From JAJTFW01 sp046330075 (lineage in GTDB: Bacteria; Bacteroidota; Bacteroidia; AKYH767-A; OLB10): a stretch of DNA of 64,000 nucleotides. The stretch lies in the NCBI GenBank assembly GCA_046330075.1, contig JAXLTL010000005.1, positions 124,001-188,000 on the forward strand. Direction: 5' to 3'. Positions 1-10,620 of the stretch are shown in pieces. How positions within the stretch are numbered: position 1 is the first letter of the stretch; every line of letters starts with the position of its first letter. Both the position numbers and the translations under genes were made by a program. Below the pieces are notes generated by a model. The model was not told the origin of the DNA. It did not search any database and saw nothing but the letters and a program-made list of their open reading frames with translations.

Positions 1-2044
1 CCGAATTCAACGTCAGCGCAACGGTGCGGTAGTTTACCGTAATCGTATTCCCTGCGCAGAATGCTGTAGCTCCGCCCTGAACAGCCGGTACGATACTATC
101 CGGTGTGTATTGCCAGAGGTCGGATTTGTAGGTGAATACTTCGTCGAGACCGTTCGCAGCCGGACTCACCTGCATTCCACCACAAACATATCCATAACCG
201 TTAGCCGATGCACCTTCACAACCTTCGCGTCCGTAAGCAAACGGCAAACTTGCTTTTGTGGTCCAGGTGTCTGTTACCGGATCATATTCATAAAAATCCT
301 TCTTAAAAGAAGAGGCATCAAGGTATCCGTTGGTATTGTATCCGCAGGCATAATAGCCCTTGTTCCCGATGGCGAACACTGCAGCACCACTCATCTTCGC
401 AGAAGTCACACTGGCTTTAAAGGTCCACACATCCGTTGCCGGATCATATTCATAACATTGAGTTGATGCGCTTCCGGAAGTCATGCCACCAACCAGATAG
501 ATTTTATTTTTAATCACAAATCCCCCAATATTGAAACGTCCTTCGAAGAAAGGTCCGGAAGATGATTTCTGCACCCAGGCATTGGTGACCGGGTTATATT
601 CCCACCAGTCGTTCTGAAAAACATTTCCTGTGGGTGTTATCCCGAAACCATAATACGCTTTCCCGTTTACCACATGGGCCGTTCCACCATACCTTGCGGT
701 ACCGGTAAATGATGCTTTTTGCGTCCATCCGCTGCCGTTAGGATTGTAGCTCCACATGTCATTTTGCGGAACATGCGATGGATTTCCTCCACCCACAACG
801 TAGATATTGCTGTCAATAACAAACATGGAAGTGCTGAACCGTTCAAACGGGAATGAATCTTTCTTCGCCCAGGTATCATTAGCCGGATTATATGCCCATG
901 TATCTCTTCTGAACTGATAAAACCAGGTGGTAATATTGAAGAAATTGAAGTCGCCGCAAACGCCGGGGCCTACGAAGAGTTTGCCATTGATGTTTGCCAT
1001 CTGGAACCGTGTACGTGCCGTGGCCAATGGTGCAGTAATTGCCGTCCAGGTATTGCTGACCGGATTAAACTTCACTGCTTCGCTGGGCATCAGTGAGCCA
1101 TTGCGCATTCCGTTCACAATATAGGCTTCATTGGATATAACAAAGCAAGAGGCGGTACTGAAGGTATTCGGCGCATTGGATTTCTGTGTCCAGGTGTTGG
1201 CGACCGGGTTATATTCATAGCAGTCTTTGTAGAAAGTAGTAGGACCATTGTCGTTCCCACCGGCAATATATCCGAGGTTATTAATGGCCCAGCTGCTCGC
1301 CCATACACGTCCTACAGCTCCTGAAGGCAGCGCCGCCTTTGTTTGCCAGGTGTTGGCAACCGGATCATATTCCCAGCAATCGTTGACGGGTCCGCCACTG
1401 TTGGTGCGATATCCACCGACGACATATCCTTTTCCATTCAACGCAAAATATCCCGCACCATATCGGCCTTCTGTGTTGGGCATCGGATTTCGTGATGACC
1501 AGGTATTGGTAGCAGGATCATATCGTGACAGATCATATCTGTAAACAGGAGTGCCGCCGGCAAATCCGCCACCACAGTAGGCAAAGCTGCCAATAACAAA
1601 TGCATGCGCTCCATAACGGCCGGTCACTCCGAAGTCAGCTTTCTGCGTCCATGTATTGGTAGTCGGATTGTATTCCCAGATATCTTTCAGATACACCACC
1701 GTTGATGTATTGGTCTGTATATAACCAAGACCGACATACGCTTTTCCATTCACTACAAATGAAGTTGGTCCGGTACGGCCACTCAGTGAGCAGTCAGCAA
1801 CACGTGCCCAGGATTGGGTGGACGCTGTGAAACGATATACATCATTCATTGAATTCCGGAAAGAATTTCTTCCCATGCACATCCCTCCGGCTACATAGCC
1901 TTCACCGTTTAACTCAAAACCAGTAGCCAGGGTACGCTCCACCCAGTCGGAACCACCGATAGAGGATTTTTGAGTCCACTGTCCCTGCGCTGCTGCTATG
2001 AATACTGAAAATAACAGGGACACCGATAAGAGAAGCCTTTTCAT
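1..2044 (-). CDS. Secreted kelch-repeat beta-propeller protein, C-terminus beyond the window
   Basis: The frame is open from the ATG at 2044 to the left edge, about 681 residues. It starts with a signal peptide (MKRLLLSVSLLFSVFIAAAQ). It continues with roughly a dozen kelch-like units of about 50-60 residues. Each has a paired-glycine blade (for example YVVGGY, YCGGGF, YIAGGN) and a recurring motif like YNPVTNTWTQK. This is a galactose-oxidase-type kelch propeller without visible catalytic residues. After the propeller an Ig/PKD-like stretch begins (AFCAGNTITVNY) and runs off the edge. A T9SS sorting domain would be expected beyond it but is not visible. It probably acts outside the cell. The binding partner is unknown. 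The next gene is divergent, 367 bases away. Confidence 0.85.
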   Translation of the reverse strand, partial: MKRLLLSVSLLFSVFIAAAQGQWTQKSSIGGSDWVERTLATGFELNGEGYVAGGMCMGRNSFRNSMNDVYRFTASTQSWARVADCSLSGRTGPTSFVVNGKAYVGLGYIQTNTSTVVYLKDIWEYNPTTNTWTQKADFGVTGRYGAHAFVIGSFAYCGGGFAGGTPVYRYDLSRYDPATNTWSSRNPMPNTEGRYGAGYFALNGKGYVVGGYRTNSGGPVNDCWEYDPVANTWQTKAALPSGAVGRVWASSWAINNLGYIAGGNDNGPTTFYKDCYEYNPVANTWTQKSNAPNTFSTASCFVISNEAYIVNGMRNGSLMPSEAVKFNPVSNTWTAITAPLATARTRFQMANINGKLFVGPGVCGDFNFFNITTWFYQFRRDTWAYNPANDTWAKKDSFPFERFSTSMFVIDSNIYVVGGGNPSHVPQNDMWSYNPNGSGWTQKASFTGTARYGGTAHVVNGKAYYGFGITPTGNVFQNDWWEYNPVTNAWVQKSSSGPFFEGRFNIGGFVIKNKIYLVGGMTSGSASTQCYEYDPATDVWTFKASVTSAKMSGAAVFAIGNKGYYACGYNTNGYLDASSFKKDFYEYDPVTDTWTTKASLPFAYGREGCEGASANGYGYVCGGMQVSPAANGLDEVFTYKSDLWQYTPDSIVPAVQGGATAFCAGNTITVNYRTVALTLNS

Positions 2045-2411
2045 TCGCCAACGTTCAGTTTGAAACTGCAAGTTAACCAATCCCGGGCCGGAAGTCAAAC
2101 TTTAAGGAATGCCTGTAGGTTTTATTTAGCAAACGGCGAATGTCCTGATCATTTCTGCAAGGTCATCGCTTCCATGAACTCAACACACCGGGCCCCGACA
2201 TCCTTAAGCGGTATACCTGCACTTCATGGATATGCATGTGAATGCTGCTTACAATGGTTCTTCCCGGATCATTTTTCAACCACCATAAAAAGATACTCAC
2301 CCATGAATTCATTCATTTCGCCTTTTAGAAAATCGTTTCGTGCACTTATCCTATCAGACGGATTGCACTTTTTTCACGAAAACATTAACTTGCCTGATAC
2401 TACTGATTCCC
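2045..2411. other. Divergent intergenic region
   Basis: These 367 bases separate two divergent genes for secreted proteins. Open frames cross it but lack a plausible start or family resemblance. I found no clear TAnnTTTG promoter box or terminator. A weak TAACTTG lies about 25 bases before the plus-strand start. Confidence 0.5.
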
Positions 2412-4643
2412 ATGAAGAAGTTATTGCTATTCATCTTCCTGCTGACCGGAATAATACCGGCACAGAGCCAGACCTGTCTGACCGGGCAGCACTTTCGCAC
2501 CCTCGGCTCAGCAGCCAATGTGCTGACTTTTTACGAACCGCGGATGACGCAGCTTTCGTACGATACCGCTACCAATTCACTCACCTTTATTCACAGAGCA
2601 AACCCTGCGGTGAGCGGAGGATCTTCGGGCGATTACCGCTATGATTTTTCTTCAGATGGAGGTACTACCTGGACAAATAATATTGGCGTACTCAATCCCA
2701 CCAATGCAACAAACGGATTAGGCCGCTATCCGCAGGCATTGAATTACCATCCAGTTGGTGCAGGAACGGCAGCAACCAATAACTATATCGTTTATTATGG
2801 GCCTACTTTAAGCGGAACAACCTGGAACGGTTATGTAAGCGGAACGCGCAAACTCAACGGAACAGGCAATACAGAAAATTACAATCAGGCGGGTGTTACC
2901 AGCAACGTTGTTATTCCCGGCGGACTCTGTCAGGGTACTTCCAATACCTTCTGGACAGTAGATGGAATCACCAACAGCAATAATGTGGTTGCTTCCTTCA
3001 AAGTCCTGAAAGGAACCTATTCAGCCGGAGCAGTGACCTGGAGCCTCAACGCCAACCTTACTCCCACCGTCAACACTGCATTGAACGGAAACCCTTACAT
3101 TGTAGACTGGAACATCGCCTTTGATCCGACCGGGCAATACGGCTGGATTGTTTTCCTCGGACATATGTCCGGGGCAGAGTACACCTTCCGGCCCATCTTC
3201 TACAAGACCACCAACGGTGGCGTCAGCTGGTCGGGACCCATCGAAGTCACACTCGGACAATTTGCCGGCATCAATGCGCTTTTGCAGCCCGGCACTTTCC
3301 CTACCACTGCTTTTGATATTGACATCGCAGTAGATAAATTCGGTAATCCGCATACGTTAGTACTTACCGGTTCCGGCAGCGGTGCCGATTACAGCATTTA
3401 TACCGGTTACCAGATGGCGTATTACGACATCAACTTCAACGGCACTTCCTGGGTGGCTGATTACATCTACGATTCGTACACGCTCAGAGGTACCCTTGGT
3501 AACGCAGGCGGAGGATTTTATTACGACAACTCACCGCAGATCTCCCGGTCGGCCGACGGTAATCTGCTTGCCTATGTTTGGGCGGACACTTATGCCGGAC
3601 TCAGCGGAGTGAACAGTTCTCCGGATTTATATGGCCGGTTTCATTCGGTCAGCAATAATGCCTGGGACAACAACCTCTACGAGTATTCCTACTGTACAGC
3701 AGAAGCCGGAAAAATCATTCTGCCGAAAGTTTCGCCAACACTGGTGAAGAAAGCGAATGGCATCTACCAGATACCGGTAGTGTATATGCGTCTCAATCCA
3801 AGCGGCAGCGAAAATGATCCTGTTACCTTCATCTACCTCGATGACCTGAATTATAATTCCTGTACGTTGCTGCCTCCTGCTCCGGTGATTACAGCCTCCG
3901 GTTCAACCACTATCTGTACAGGGGGAAATGTGACCTTGTCTACAACGCAATCCTACAGCACGTATCTCTGGTCCACCGGAGCCACTACATCATCCATCAA
4001 CGTAACCACAGCAGGAAATTTTACGGTAACCGTAACGGCGTCCGGCGGATGTTCCGGTACAAGTGCCGCGTTTACCACAACGCAGGGTGCTCCACCGGTG
4101 ATCTCTTCCTTTACTCCTGTTTCGGGCAGCAGTGGCACAGCGGTCACCATCAACGGCAGCAATTTCAGTTCCGCCTCTGCAGTTTCATTCAACGGAACAA
4201 CGGCAGGATTTACAGTAAACAGCAATACGCAGATCTCCACCACTGTTCCAGTGGGAGCCACAACAGGAAAAATAGCAGTTACTAACGGTTGTGGGGTAAC
4301 GCAATCCACGGGAAACTTTACTATTCCGCCTGCATCGGCTACGCTCAACCTCCACTTGTTCCTGGAAGGACTGTATCTCGGTGGCAACCTGCTTCAGTCG
4401 GCGCTGGGAGGAAGCAATGCAGATTATGTCACGGTGGAGCTGCATGCTGTAACATCTCCGTATGCAACGGTATGGATCAATGCCAGTCCGATCAATACCA
4501 CCGGCAGCGGCAGTTTTACTTTTCCTGCAGGCGCCATCGGCAACAGTTATTACATCGTGGTAAAGCACCGGAACTCCATCGAAACATGGAGTAAAACACC
4601 GGTCACCATGTCGGCCTCCACCAGTTTCAATTTCGCACAGTAA
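2412..4643 (+). CDS. Secreted beta-propeller/Ig/IPT-TIG protein, apparently lacking its usual C-terminal tail
   Basis: The start is taken at MKKLLLFIFLLTGIIPAQSQ (2412), a clean signal peptide; the frame is open further upstream but that extension is not signal-like. The mature 743-residue protein has an N-terminal region rich in W/Y-G blades resembling a BNR/sialidase-type propeller (about residues 25-480). An Ig-like domain of the PKD/gliding type follows (CTGGNVTLS to WSTGATTSSINV). Next is an IPT/TIG domain (VISSFTPVSGSSGTAVTING). The last ~100 residues match a C-terminal module of Bacteroidota surface proteins (LHLFLEGLY to YYIVVKHRNSIETWS). In relatives I recall, that module is followed by a DVNQDG-type calcium-binding segment. 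Here the frame stops right after FNFAQ. No T9SS sorting domain is present. Function unknown. Confidence 0.75.
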   Translation: MKKLLLFIFLLTGIIPAQSQTCLTGQHFRTLGSAANVLTFYEPRMTQLSYDTATNSLTFIHRANPAVSGGSSGDYRYDFSSDGGTTWTNNIGVLNPTNATNGLGRYPQALNYHPVGAGTAATNNYIVYYGPTLSGTTWNGYVSGTRKLNGTGNTENYNQAGVTSNVVIPGGLCQGTSNTFWTVDGITNSNNVVASFKVLKGTYSAGAVTWSLNANLTPTVNTALNGNPYIVDWNIAFDPTGQYGWIVFLGHMSGAEYTFRPIFYKTTNGGVSWSGPIEVTLGQFAGINALLQPGTFPTTAFDIDIAVDKFGNPHTLVLTGSGSGADYSIYTGYQMAYYDINFNGTSWVADYIYDSYTLRGTLGNAGGGFYYDNSPQISRSADGNLLAYVWADTYAGLSGVNSSPDLYGRFHSVSNNAWDNNLYEYSYCTAEAGKIILPKVSPTLVKKANGIYQIPVVYMRLNPSGSENDPVTFIYLDDLNYNSCTLLPPAPVITASGSTTICTGGNVTLSTTQSYSTYLWSTGATTSSINVTTAGNFTVTVTASGGCSGTSAAFTTTQGAPPVISSFTPVSGSSGTAVTINGSNFSSASAVSFNGTTAGFTVNSNTQISTTVPVGATTGKIAVTNGCGVTQSTGNFTIPPASATLNLHLFLEGLYLGGNLLQSALGGSNADYVTVELHAVTSPYATVWINASPINTTGSGSFTFPAGAIGNSYYIVVKHRNSIETWSKTPVTMSASTSFNFAQ

Positions 4644-4669
4644 GAAACGATCCCACTCACAGCAAATAA

Positions 4670-4697
4670 AAAAGCCGTCTCTTTCGGGACGGCTTTT
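4670..4697. terminator. Bidirectional rho-independent terminator
   Basis: A 10-bp perfect stem (AAAAGCCGTC / GACGGCTTTT) with an 8-base loop lies between the convergent ends of the secreted-protein gene (stop at 4643) and atpG (stop at 4717). The A-tract and T-tract on the two sides allow termination from both directions. Confidence 0.85.
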
Positions 4698-4716
4698 CAG
4701 ATGATTTTTCGTTCAG

Positions 4717-5601
4717 TTATCCGTTGAGGGCTTCCGCACCAGCCACGATCTCGAGGATCTCGTTGGTGATGGCCGCCTGACGTGCTTTGTTGTAAGAAAG
4801 ACGCAGTTCCTTCAGCAGTTCCCCGGCGTTATCGGTCGCTTTGTTCATCGCTGTCATCCGTGCACCATGTTCTGATGCATGTGAGTCGAGGATGGCTTTG
4901 TACAATTGAGTCTTGATAGATTTCGGGATCAGCTCGAGCACGATTTCTTCTTTCGAAGGTTCGAAGATGTAATCGTTTTTCATTTTGTTGCCATCTGACT
5001 TAGCCGGTGGCTGAATCGGCAGCAACTGCTCGTTAATCACATACTGAACAGCTGCATTCTTGAACTGATTGTACACCACCACCACGCGATCGTATTTCGC
5101 TGCAGCGAAATCAGCCATTACCCCTTCAGCAATTTTTGCAACCTGCTCAAAGGTCAGATTGGAATAAATTTCATTGTGGTGCTCCAGATAAACGGCAGGT
5201 CTGTTTTTAGAGAAGAAATCAGACGCTTTCTTACCAATCGCCATCACCTTCAGCGTACCGGCTTTCACCTGCTCTTTATAATCTTCGTTCAGCAAACGGT
5301 TCACGGTACGAACGATATTCGCGTTGAAAGCTCCGGCAAGTCCACGGTTTGAATTCACTGCTATGATCAGCACATTATTCACCGGACGCACTTGGGCAAA
5401 CTGGCTGCCATCGCTCTCTTCGAGAGTTGAAGAAAGATTCTCGAGAATATCGCGGAGTTTATTCGCATACGGGCGCAGCTGCTGAATCGCGTTTTGGGCA
5501 CGACGCAGTTTCGCGGCACTCACCATTTTCATCGCTTTGGTGATCTGCTGCGTACTGTTGACGGAGGTTATGCGAAGGCGGACTTCTTTTAAGTTAGCCA
5601 T
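4717..5601 (-). CDS. atpG: ATP synthase F1 subunit gamma
   Basis: This is the 294-residue central rotor stalk of F1, turning inside the alpha3beta3 head and linking it to the c-ring. The N-terminal helix has the conserved pattern RRITSVNSTQQITKAMKMVSA (here RLRITSVNSTQQITKAMKM). The C-terminal helix carries the signature of the family (ARMTAMNKATDNAGELL to LSYNKARQAAITNEILEI). Length is normal for the family. It is the last gene of the atpBEFHAG run and ends 20 bases before a strong terminator. It is separated from atpA by about 600 bases containing an unrelated small gene and repeat arrays. atpD and atpC are not in the window; in many Bacteroidota they are encoded elsewhere. Confidence 0.97.
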   Translation of the reverse strand: MANLKEVRLRITSVNSTQQITKAMKMVSAAKLRRAQNAIQQLRPYANKLRDILENLSSTLEESDGSQFAQVRPVNNVLIIAVNSNRGLAGAFNANIVRTVNRLLNEDYKEQVKAGTLKVMAIGKKASDFFSKNRPAVYLEHHNEIYSNLTFEQVAKIAEGVMADFAAAKYDRVVVVYNQFKNAAVQYVINEQLLPIQPPAKSDGNKMKNDYIFEPSKEEIVLELIPKSIKTQLYKAILDSHASEHGARMTAMNKATDNAGELLKELRLSYNKARQAAITNEILEIVAGAEALNG

Positions 5602-5617
5602 GAGGTATAAATTAAAA

Positions 5618-5645
5618 ATTCAGAATTTAGAATTCAGAATTGAGG
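5618..5645. repeat. Four heptanucleotide repeats, inverted relative to the array at 6141
   Basis: Four consecutive 7-base units (ATTCAGA, ATTTAGA, ATTCAGA, ATTGAGG) lie just upstream of atpG. They are the reverse-complement register of the ATTCT(G/A)A array at 6141-6203. The two arrays therefore bracket the four-helix-bundle gene as imperfect inverted repeats. Confidence 0.8.
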
Positions 5646-5712
5646 ATTTTGAAGTGGTTGAAGCGATTTTCAGATAATGTTGATTCATGAACTTCCTAAC
5701 CAACTATTATCA

Positions 5713-6087
5713 TTAACCATTATTCCTGTTGTTCCGTTTGGTTGAATTAATAATAGAAACCAATAGTTTCATCAGCGCTTCTAATTCATTGAACATTTGC
5801 TCATCCACTCTGGTCACTTTCAGATCGACGAGGCGCAGCCAATAATCCGTTTCATCTGCTTCCTTGAGTGCAATACCCAATTTATTGATGAAATCTGCTG
5901 TACTCACTGCACGTTGTGACTCGCGTACATTGGCACCGATACTGGTTCCACTGCGGACCAATTGACTTGCCAGTTCAAACTGTCGTTTTTCAACGACACG
6001 TTCATTCAGATCAAGTATTGAAGCCGCAAACAGAAACGACTTTTCAAGAACGATATTTTTCTTTTTCACGTGTTGAGTCTTTCGCAA
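5713..6087 (-). CDS. Four-helix-bundle protein (23S rRNA intervening-sequence protein family)
   Basis: This 124-residue protein is all-helical. It has the family pattern: an F-A-ASIL segment, then FELASQLVRSGTSIGANVRE, then an acidic helix ALKEADETDYWLRL, then a final helix with LMKLLVSIINS. This is the four-helix bundle/IVP family (often called S23), related to the Avd accessory protein of diversity-generating retroelements. No reverse transcriptase or variable repeat is nearby. It lies in the same direction as the atp genes but interrupts atpA-atpG. It is framed by inverted 7-base repeat arrays, which suggests it arrived as a cassette. Its molecular role is unknown; proteins of this fold form oligomers and may bind nucleic acid. 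Confidence 0.85.
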   Translation of the reverse strand: MRKTQHVKKKNIVLEKSFLFAASILDLNERVVEKRQFELASQLVRSGTSIGANVRESQRAVSTADFINKLGIALKEADETDYWLRLVDLKVTRVDEQMFNELEALMKLLVSIINSTKRNNRNNG

Positions 6088-6140
6088 GGGTCTTGCTGCC
6101 CGTACTCAACTATTCATGAATTTACTTTGCAATTACATTA

Positions 6141-6203
6141 ATTCTGAATTCTGAATTCTAAATTCTGAATTCTAAATTCTGAATTCTAAATTCTGAATTC
6201 TGA
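6141..6203. repeat. Nine tandem 7-base repeats, consensus ATTCT(G/A)A
   Basis: Nine perfect-length 7-base units alternate between ATTCTGA and ATTCTAA. The array stops one base before the stop codon of atpA (TAA at 6207-6205). Every junction creates GAATTC or AAATTC. The array forms one boundary of the segment carrying the four-helix-bundle gene; the opposite boundary is the inverted array at 5618-5645. Confidence 0.9.
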
Positions 6204-6204
6204 A

Positions 6205-7785
<1,581 letters not shown>

Positions 7786-7845
7786 TTTGCGGGAGTATTA
7801 AGATTTATGTTTTACTGTTTATGAATCAGGCTATGCCTGTACTGA

Positions 7846-8403
7846 TTAATATTCTTTGATATAGAGATTATCGTCGAATTCGTTCTTGAGTTGCTTCAGC
7901 TTGCGGCTGATGCTGGTGTCGTATTGCTGATCACCTACACGCAACACAAATCCGCCGAGAAGTGAAGCATCCACTTTTTCCACCAGCTCTACTTTATCAC
8001 CTTTGGCACTCTTCACCATCGACAATACAGTCTGACGAATTGCATCATCCATCTTTACTGCAGTGGTTACATGCGCGGTGATCACACCTTTCATCTCTTT
8101 GTACATGCGTACATATTCTGTAGCGATTGCATCGAGTTGATTTTCGCGACCCTTTTTAATGATGATATTGACAAATGCATTGCTCAGCGCATCCAGTCGG
8201 CTGCCGAACACTGCCTTGATCACTGCTTCTTTTTTATCTCCCTGCACAATCGGATTACGCAACAACAGTACAAGATCACGACTGGCTTCGCAGGTGGCCT
8301 GCACCAATTCCATGTCGGCGAATACCTTGTCGGCAAGGTTCCGTTCCTGGGCAAGTCCTAAGAGTGACTTGGCGTATCTGCGGGCGACTTTTAATTCTGC
8401 CAT
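7846..8403 (-). CDS. atpH: ATP synthase F1 subunit delta
   Basis: The 185-residue delta subunit (OSCP homologue) joins the peripheral stalk to the F1 head. It shows the start pattern VARRYAKSLLGLAQE, the internal NAFVNIIIKKGRE segment, and the C-terminal signature LLGGFVLRVGDQQYDTSISRKL. Length is typical. It sits between atpF and atpA. The 108-base gap to atpF contains a GTTTAA-type repeat. Confidence 0.95.
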   Translation of the reverse strand: MAELKVARRYAKSLLGLAQERNLADKVFADMELVQATCEASRDLVLLLRNPIVQGDKKEAVIKAVFGSRLDALSNAFVNIIIKKGRENQLDAIATEYVRMYKEMKGVITAHVTTAVKMDDAIRQTVLSMVKSAKGDKVELVEKVDASLLGGFVLRVGDQQYDTSISRKLKQLKNEFDDNLYIKEY

Positions 8404-8410
8404 GATGAGG

Positions 8411-8453
8411 TTTAATGTTTAAGGTTTAATGTTTAAAGTTCAAGGTTGAAGTT
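8411..8453. repeat. GTTTAA-rich interspersed repeat between atpF and atpH
   Basis: The stretch repeats GTTTAATGTTTAAGG and then GTTCAAGGTTGAAG. A related sequence recurs three times downstream of pyruvate carboxylase (around 31111, 31152 and 31270). It therefore looks like an interspersed genomic repeat rather than a gene-specific element. It lies inside the atp operon without breaking a gene. Confidence 0.55.
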
Positions 8454-8511
8454 CCCGTACTTTAAGCATTAAACATACTATAGAAGATGATTATTAGAAA
8501 TCTTACGAAGA

Positions 8512-9006
8512 CTAGTTCATCTTCACATCCTTCAGGAGTTCCTGAACGAGTGCTTTTTGTTTTTCGTCGCTGCTGAGTTGCTGACGGATTACTTTTTCAG
8601 CGATTTCGATAGAGAGCGTAGCTACCTGATTTTTGAGTTCAGTGATAGCTGCCATCTTTTCGTTGTTGATGGTTTCACGCGCAATGGTGATCATACGGTC
8701 GCCTTCCACCTGTGCTTTGGTGCGGGCTTCGTTCACGATCGCATCCTTGGTGTCGCGTGCTTCCTTCAGCATCTTGTCACGCTCGTTTCTTGCTTCCTGC
8801 AGAATACGCTCGTTCTCAGCTTTCATATTCGCAACTTCTTCCTTTGCCTTCTTCGCAGCATTGAGTGCATCTTCAATAGACGTCTCACGCTCTTTCAGCA
8901 TGGTGAGGATCGGTCCCCAGGCGAACTTGCGCATCAGGAAGACAACGATCAGGAAAGAAACGGTCATCCAGAATACGAGACCGAAATCGGGTTTTACGAG
9001 TTCCAT
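8512..9006 (-). CDS. atpF: ATP synthase F0 subunit b
   Basis: The 164-residue peripheral-stalk subunit has one N-terminal membrane segment (FGLVFWMTVSFLIVVFLMRKFAW). A long charged coiled-coil follows (LKERETSIEDALNAAKKAKEEV onwards). Length is close to the usual 160-165 residues. It follows atpE and precedes atpH on the same strand. It dimerises and binds delta at its far end. Confidence 0.95.
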   Translation of the reverse strand: MELVKPDFGLVFWMTVSFLIVVFLMRKFAWGPILTMLKERETSIEDALNAAKKAKEEVANMKAENERILQEARNERDKMLKEARDTKDAIVNEARTKAQVEGDRMITIARETINNEKMAAITELKNQVATLSIEIAEKVIRQQLSSDEKQKALVQELLKDVKMN

Positions 9007-9117
9007 AGTGTGTCGGAATTATCGTTGGGATTATCCCTGTTATAGTGAGTGAATGAATTCAGAATAAACCGGCACCCGACCAATCGTCGTTCTGCCGGTT
9101 TGATTTTTTGCGATCGC

Positions 9118-9378
9118 TTACTTGGTAAGGATAGCGAGCAGGCCGATAACCATCGCGAAGAAGGCAGCACCTTCCACGAGAGCAGCTGCAAGAATCATGT
9201 TACCGCGGATGTCGCCTGATGCTTCAGGTTGACGAGCGATGGATTCAAGAGCAGAAGCACCGATTTTACCGATACCGATACCGGCAGCGATAGCAGCGAG
9301 ACCTGCACCGATTGCAGCAAGACCGTAACCCATTCCAAGGTTTTCGGCAGCAGCCTGGAGAATGATGTTTGATAACAT
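9118..9378 (-). CDS. atpE: ATP synthase F0 subunit c
   Basis: The 86-residue proteolipid makes the rotating c-ring. Two hydrophobic helices are joined by the polar loop ARQPEA. Helix 1 has the glycine motif GIGIGKIGA. Helix 2 carries the ion-binding glutamate in AALVEGAAFFAMV. The residue after the glutamate is glycine rather than serine, so I see no sodium-ligand pattern and infer proton coupling. It lies 30 bases after atpB. Confidence 0.97.
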   Translation of the reverse strand: MLSNIILQAAAENLGMGYGLAAIGAGLAAIAAGIGIGKIGASALESIARQPEASGDIRGNMILAAALVEGAAFFAMVIGLLAILTK

Positions 9379-9408
9379 TGTATATAATTATTTAGAGGTA
9401 ATAATGTC

Positions 9409-10590
9409 TTAGTGATGATCGTCGTGTCCGTGGTGCTCTTCTACCGCCGCACCGATGTATACAGCCGTCAGCATGGTAAATACATAGGCCTGCAGAAACG
9501 CCACCAGTAATTCCAGCGTTGTCATGAAGATGGTGAACACGAGGGATAATGGAGATACGGCCAGTCCCACACCGGTTCCGTTTTGTCCGAAGATGAAGAT
9601 CAGACAGAAGAACGACAGTGCAATGATGTGTCCCGCAGTGATGTTCGCGAATAAACGAATCATGAGTACGAATGGACGCAGGAACATACCGAGAATTTCA
9701 ATTGGCGTGAGCAGAACCAATACCCCTGCAGGAACTCCAGGCATGGCGAAGATGTGTTGCCAGTAGTGTTTGTTACCGTTGATCGTTACCAGCAGGAACG
9801 TGAACACCGCAAGCGTCATGGTGATGCTGATGTTACCGGTGAGATTTGCTCCACCCGGGAAGACCGGAATCAATCCCAGCAGGTTGGCTATCCAGATAAA
9901 GAAGAAAACAGTCAACAGGTATGGAAGAAACTTTTCATACTTCGGACCGATACTTGGCTTGATCACTTCATCACGCATAAAGATGATGATAGGCTCAATG
10001 GCGTTCTGGAGTCCTGTCGGCGCAAGGCCTTTGCGTTTGCTGGTATAGGCCTTCGCAACAGATGTAAACATCCACATCATCACAATGATCACAATGAACA
10101 ACGTCATTACGTTTTTGGTGATGGAGATATCCGTTGTTGCTGCAGTGAGTTCTTCGTTAATGGTGGCACTGTGCGCGTCCATTTCTCCGGTTTCGTTCAC
10201 GGCTACAACCTTTCCTTCTTCGAGCATATAACCGCCATAGGTTTTATGTCCGTGCTCAAAATGTGCACTGCTGAATACTGACAATCCGCGCTCACTGTTG
10301 TACAGAATCACCGGCAGCGGAATTTCTGTATGTCCCCATAAATGCCAGCCATGCGCATCAGCAATGTGCTCCATGATCACTTTACCGGCATTCAGTTTTT
10401 CCTCCCCATGACCTTCAGCAGCGTGACCTGCTTCAGCGTGTGCATCAGTAGCAACTGCTTGGGTGGCATGTTCTTCAGTAGCGGGAAGTTGAGTATGGGC
10501 AGAGTCCTGCGCCGGATTTACTGAGTAAATCAGCGTAAATGCCAGGAAGGTCAGGACCGTGAAGATGAGTAAACGCTTGTTTTTCAACAT
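9409..10590 (-). CDS. atpB: ATP synthase F0 subunit a with His-rich N-terminal extension
   Basis: This 393-residue subunit forms the two half-channels facing the c-ring. The core (from about residue 155) has several membrane helices and the essential arginine in LMIRLFANITAGHI. The helix near the C-terminus (FTIFMTTLELLVAFLQAYVFTML) completes the channel. Compared with the ~270-residue enterobacterial protein it has an extra ~140 N-terminal residues. These include a signal-like hydrophobic start and an Ala/His/Glu-rich region (GHAAEGHGEE). Its C-terminus is also histidine-rich (EEHHGHDDHH). N-terminal extensions of this sort are usual in Bacteroidota. It is the first gene of the operon. Confidence 0.95.
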   Translation of the reverse strand: MLKNKRLLIFTVLTFLAFTLIYSVNPAQDSAHTQLPATEEHATQAVATDAHAEAGHAAEGHGEEKLNAGKVIMEHIADAHGWHLWGHTEIPLPVILYNSERGLSVFSSAHFEHGHKTYGGYMLEEGKVVAVNETGEMDAHSATINEELTAATTDISITKNVMTLFIVIIVMMWMFTSVAKAYTSKRKGLAPTGLQNAIEPIIIFMRDEVIKPSIGPKYEKFLPYLLTVFFFIWIANLLGLIPVFPGGANLTGNISITMTLAVFTFLLVTINGNKHYWQHIFAMPGVPAGVLVLLTPIEILGMFLRPFVLMIRLFANITAGHIIALSFFCLIFIFGQNGTGVGLAVSPLSLVFTIFMTTLELLVAFLQAYVFTMLTAVYIGAAVEEHHGHDDHH

Positions 10591-10620
10591 GATAGGCGCA
10601 CCTATGGGTTATTGAGAGCG

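Noticed and set aside
2060..2644. 194-residue plus-strand frame in the divergent gap and the next gene's 5' end
   Set aside because: It overlaps the well-supported secreted-protein gene in a different frame and shows no domain or signal pattern.
5618..6203. Diversity-generating retroelement around the four-helix-bundle (Avd-like) gene
   Set aside because: No reverse transcriptase, template repeat or variable repeat is present.
6141..6203. CRISPR array at the heptanucleotide repeats or at 19481-19700
   Set aside because: Repeat units are 7 bases without spacers in one case and degenerate hairpins in the other; no cas genes are nearby.
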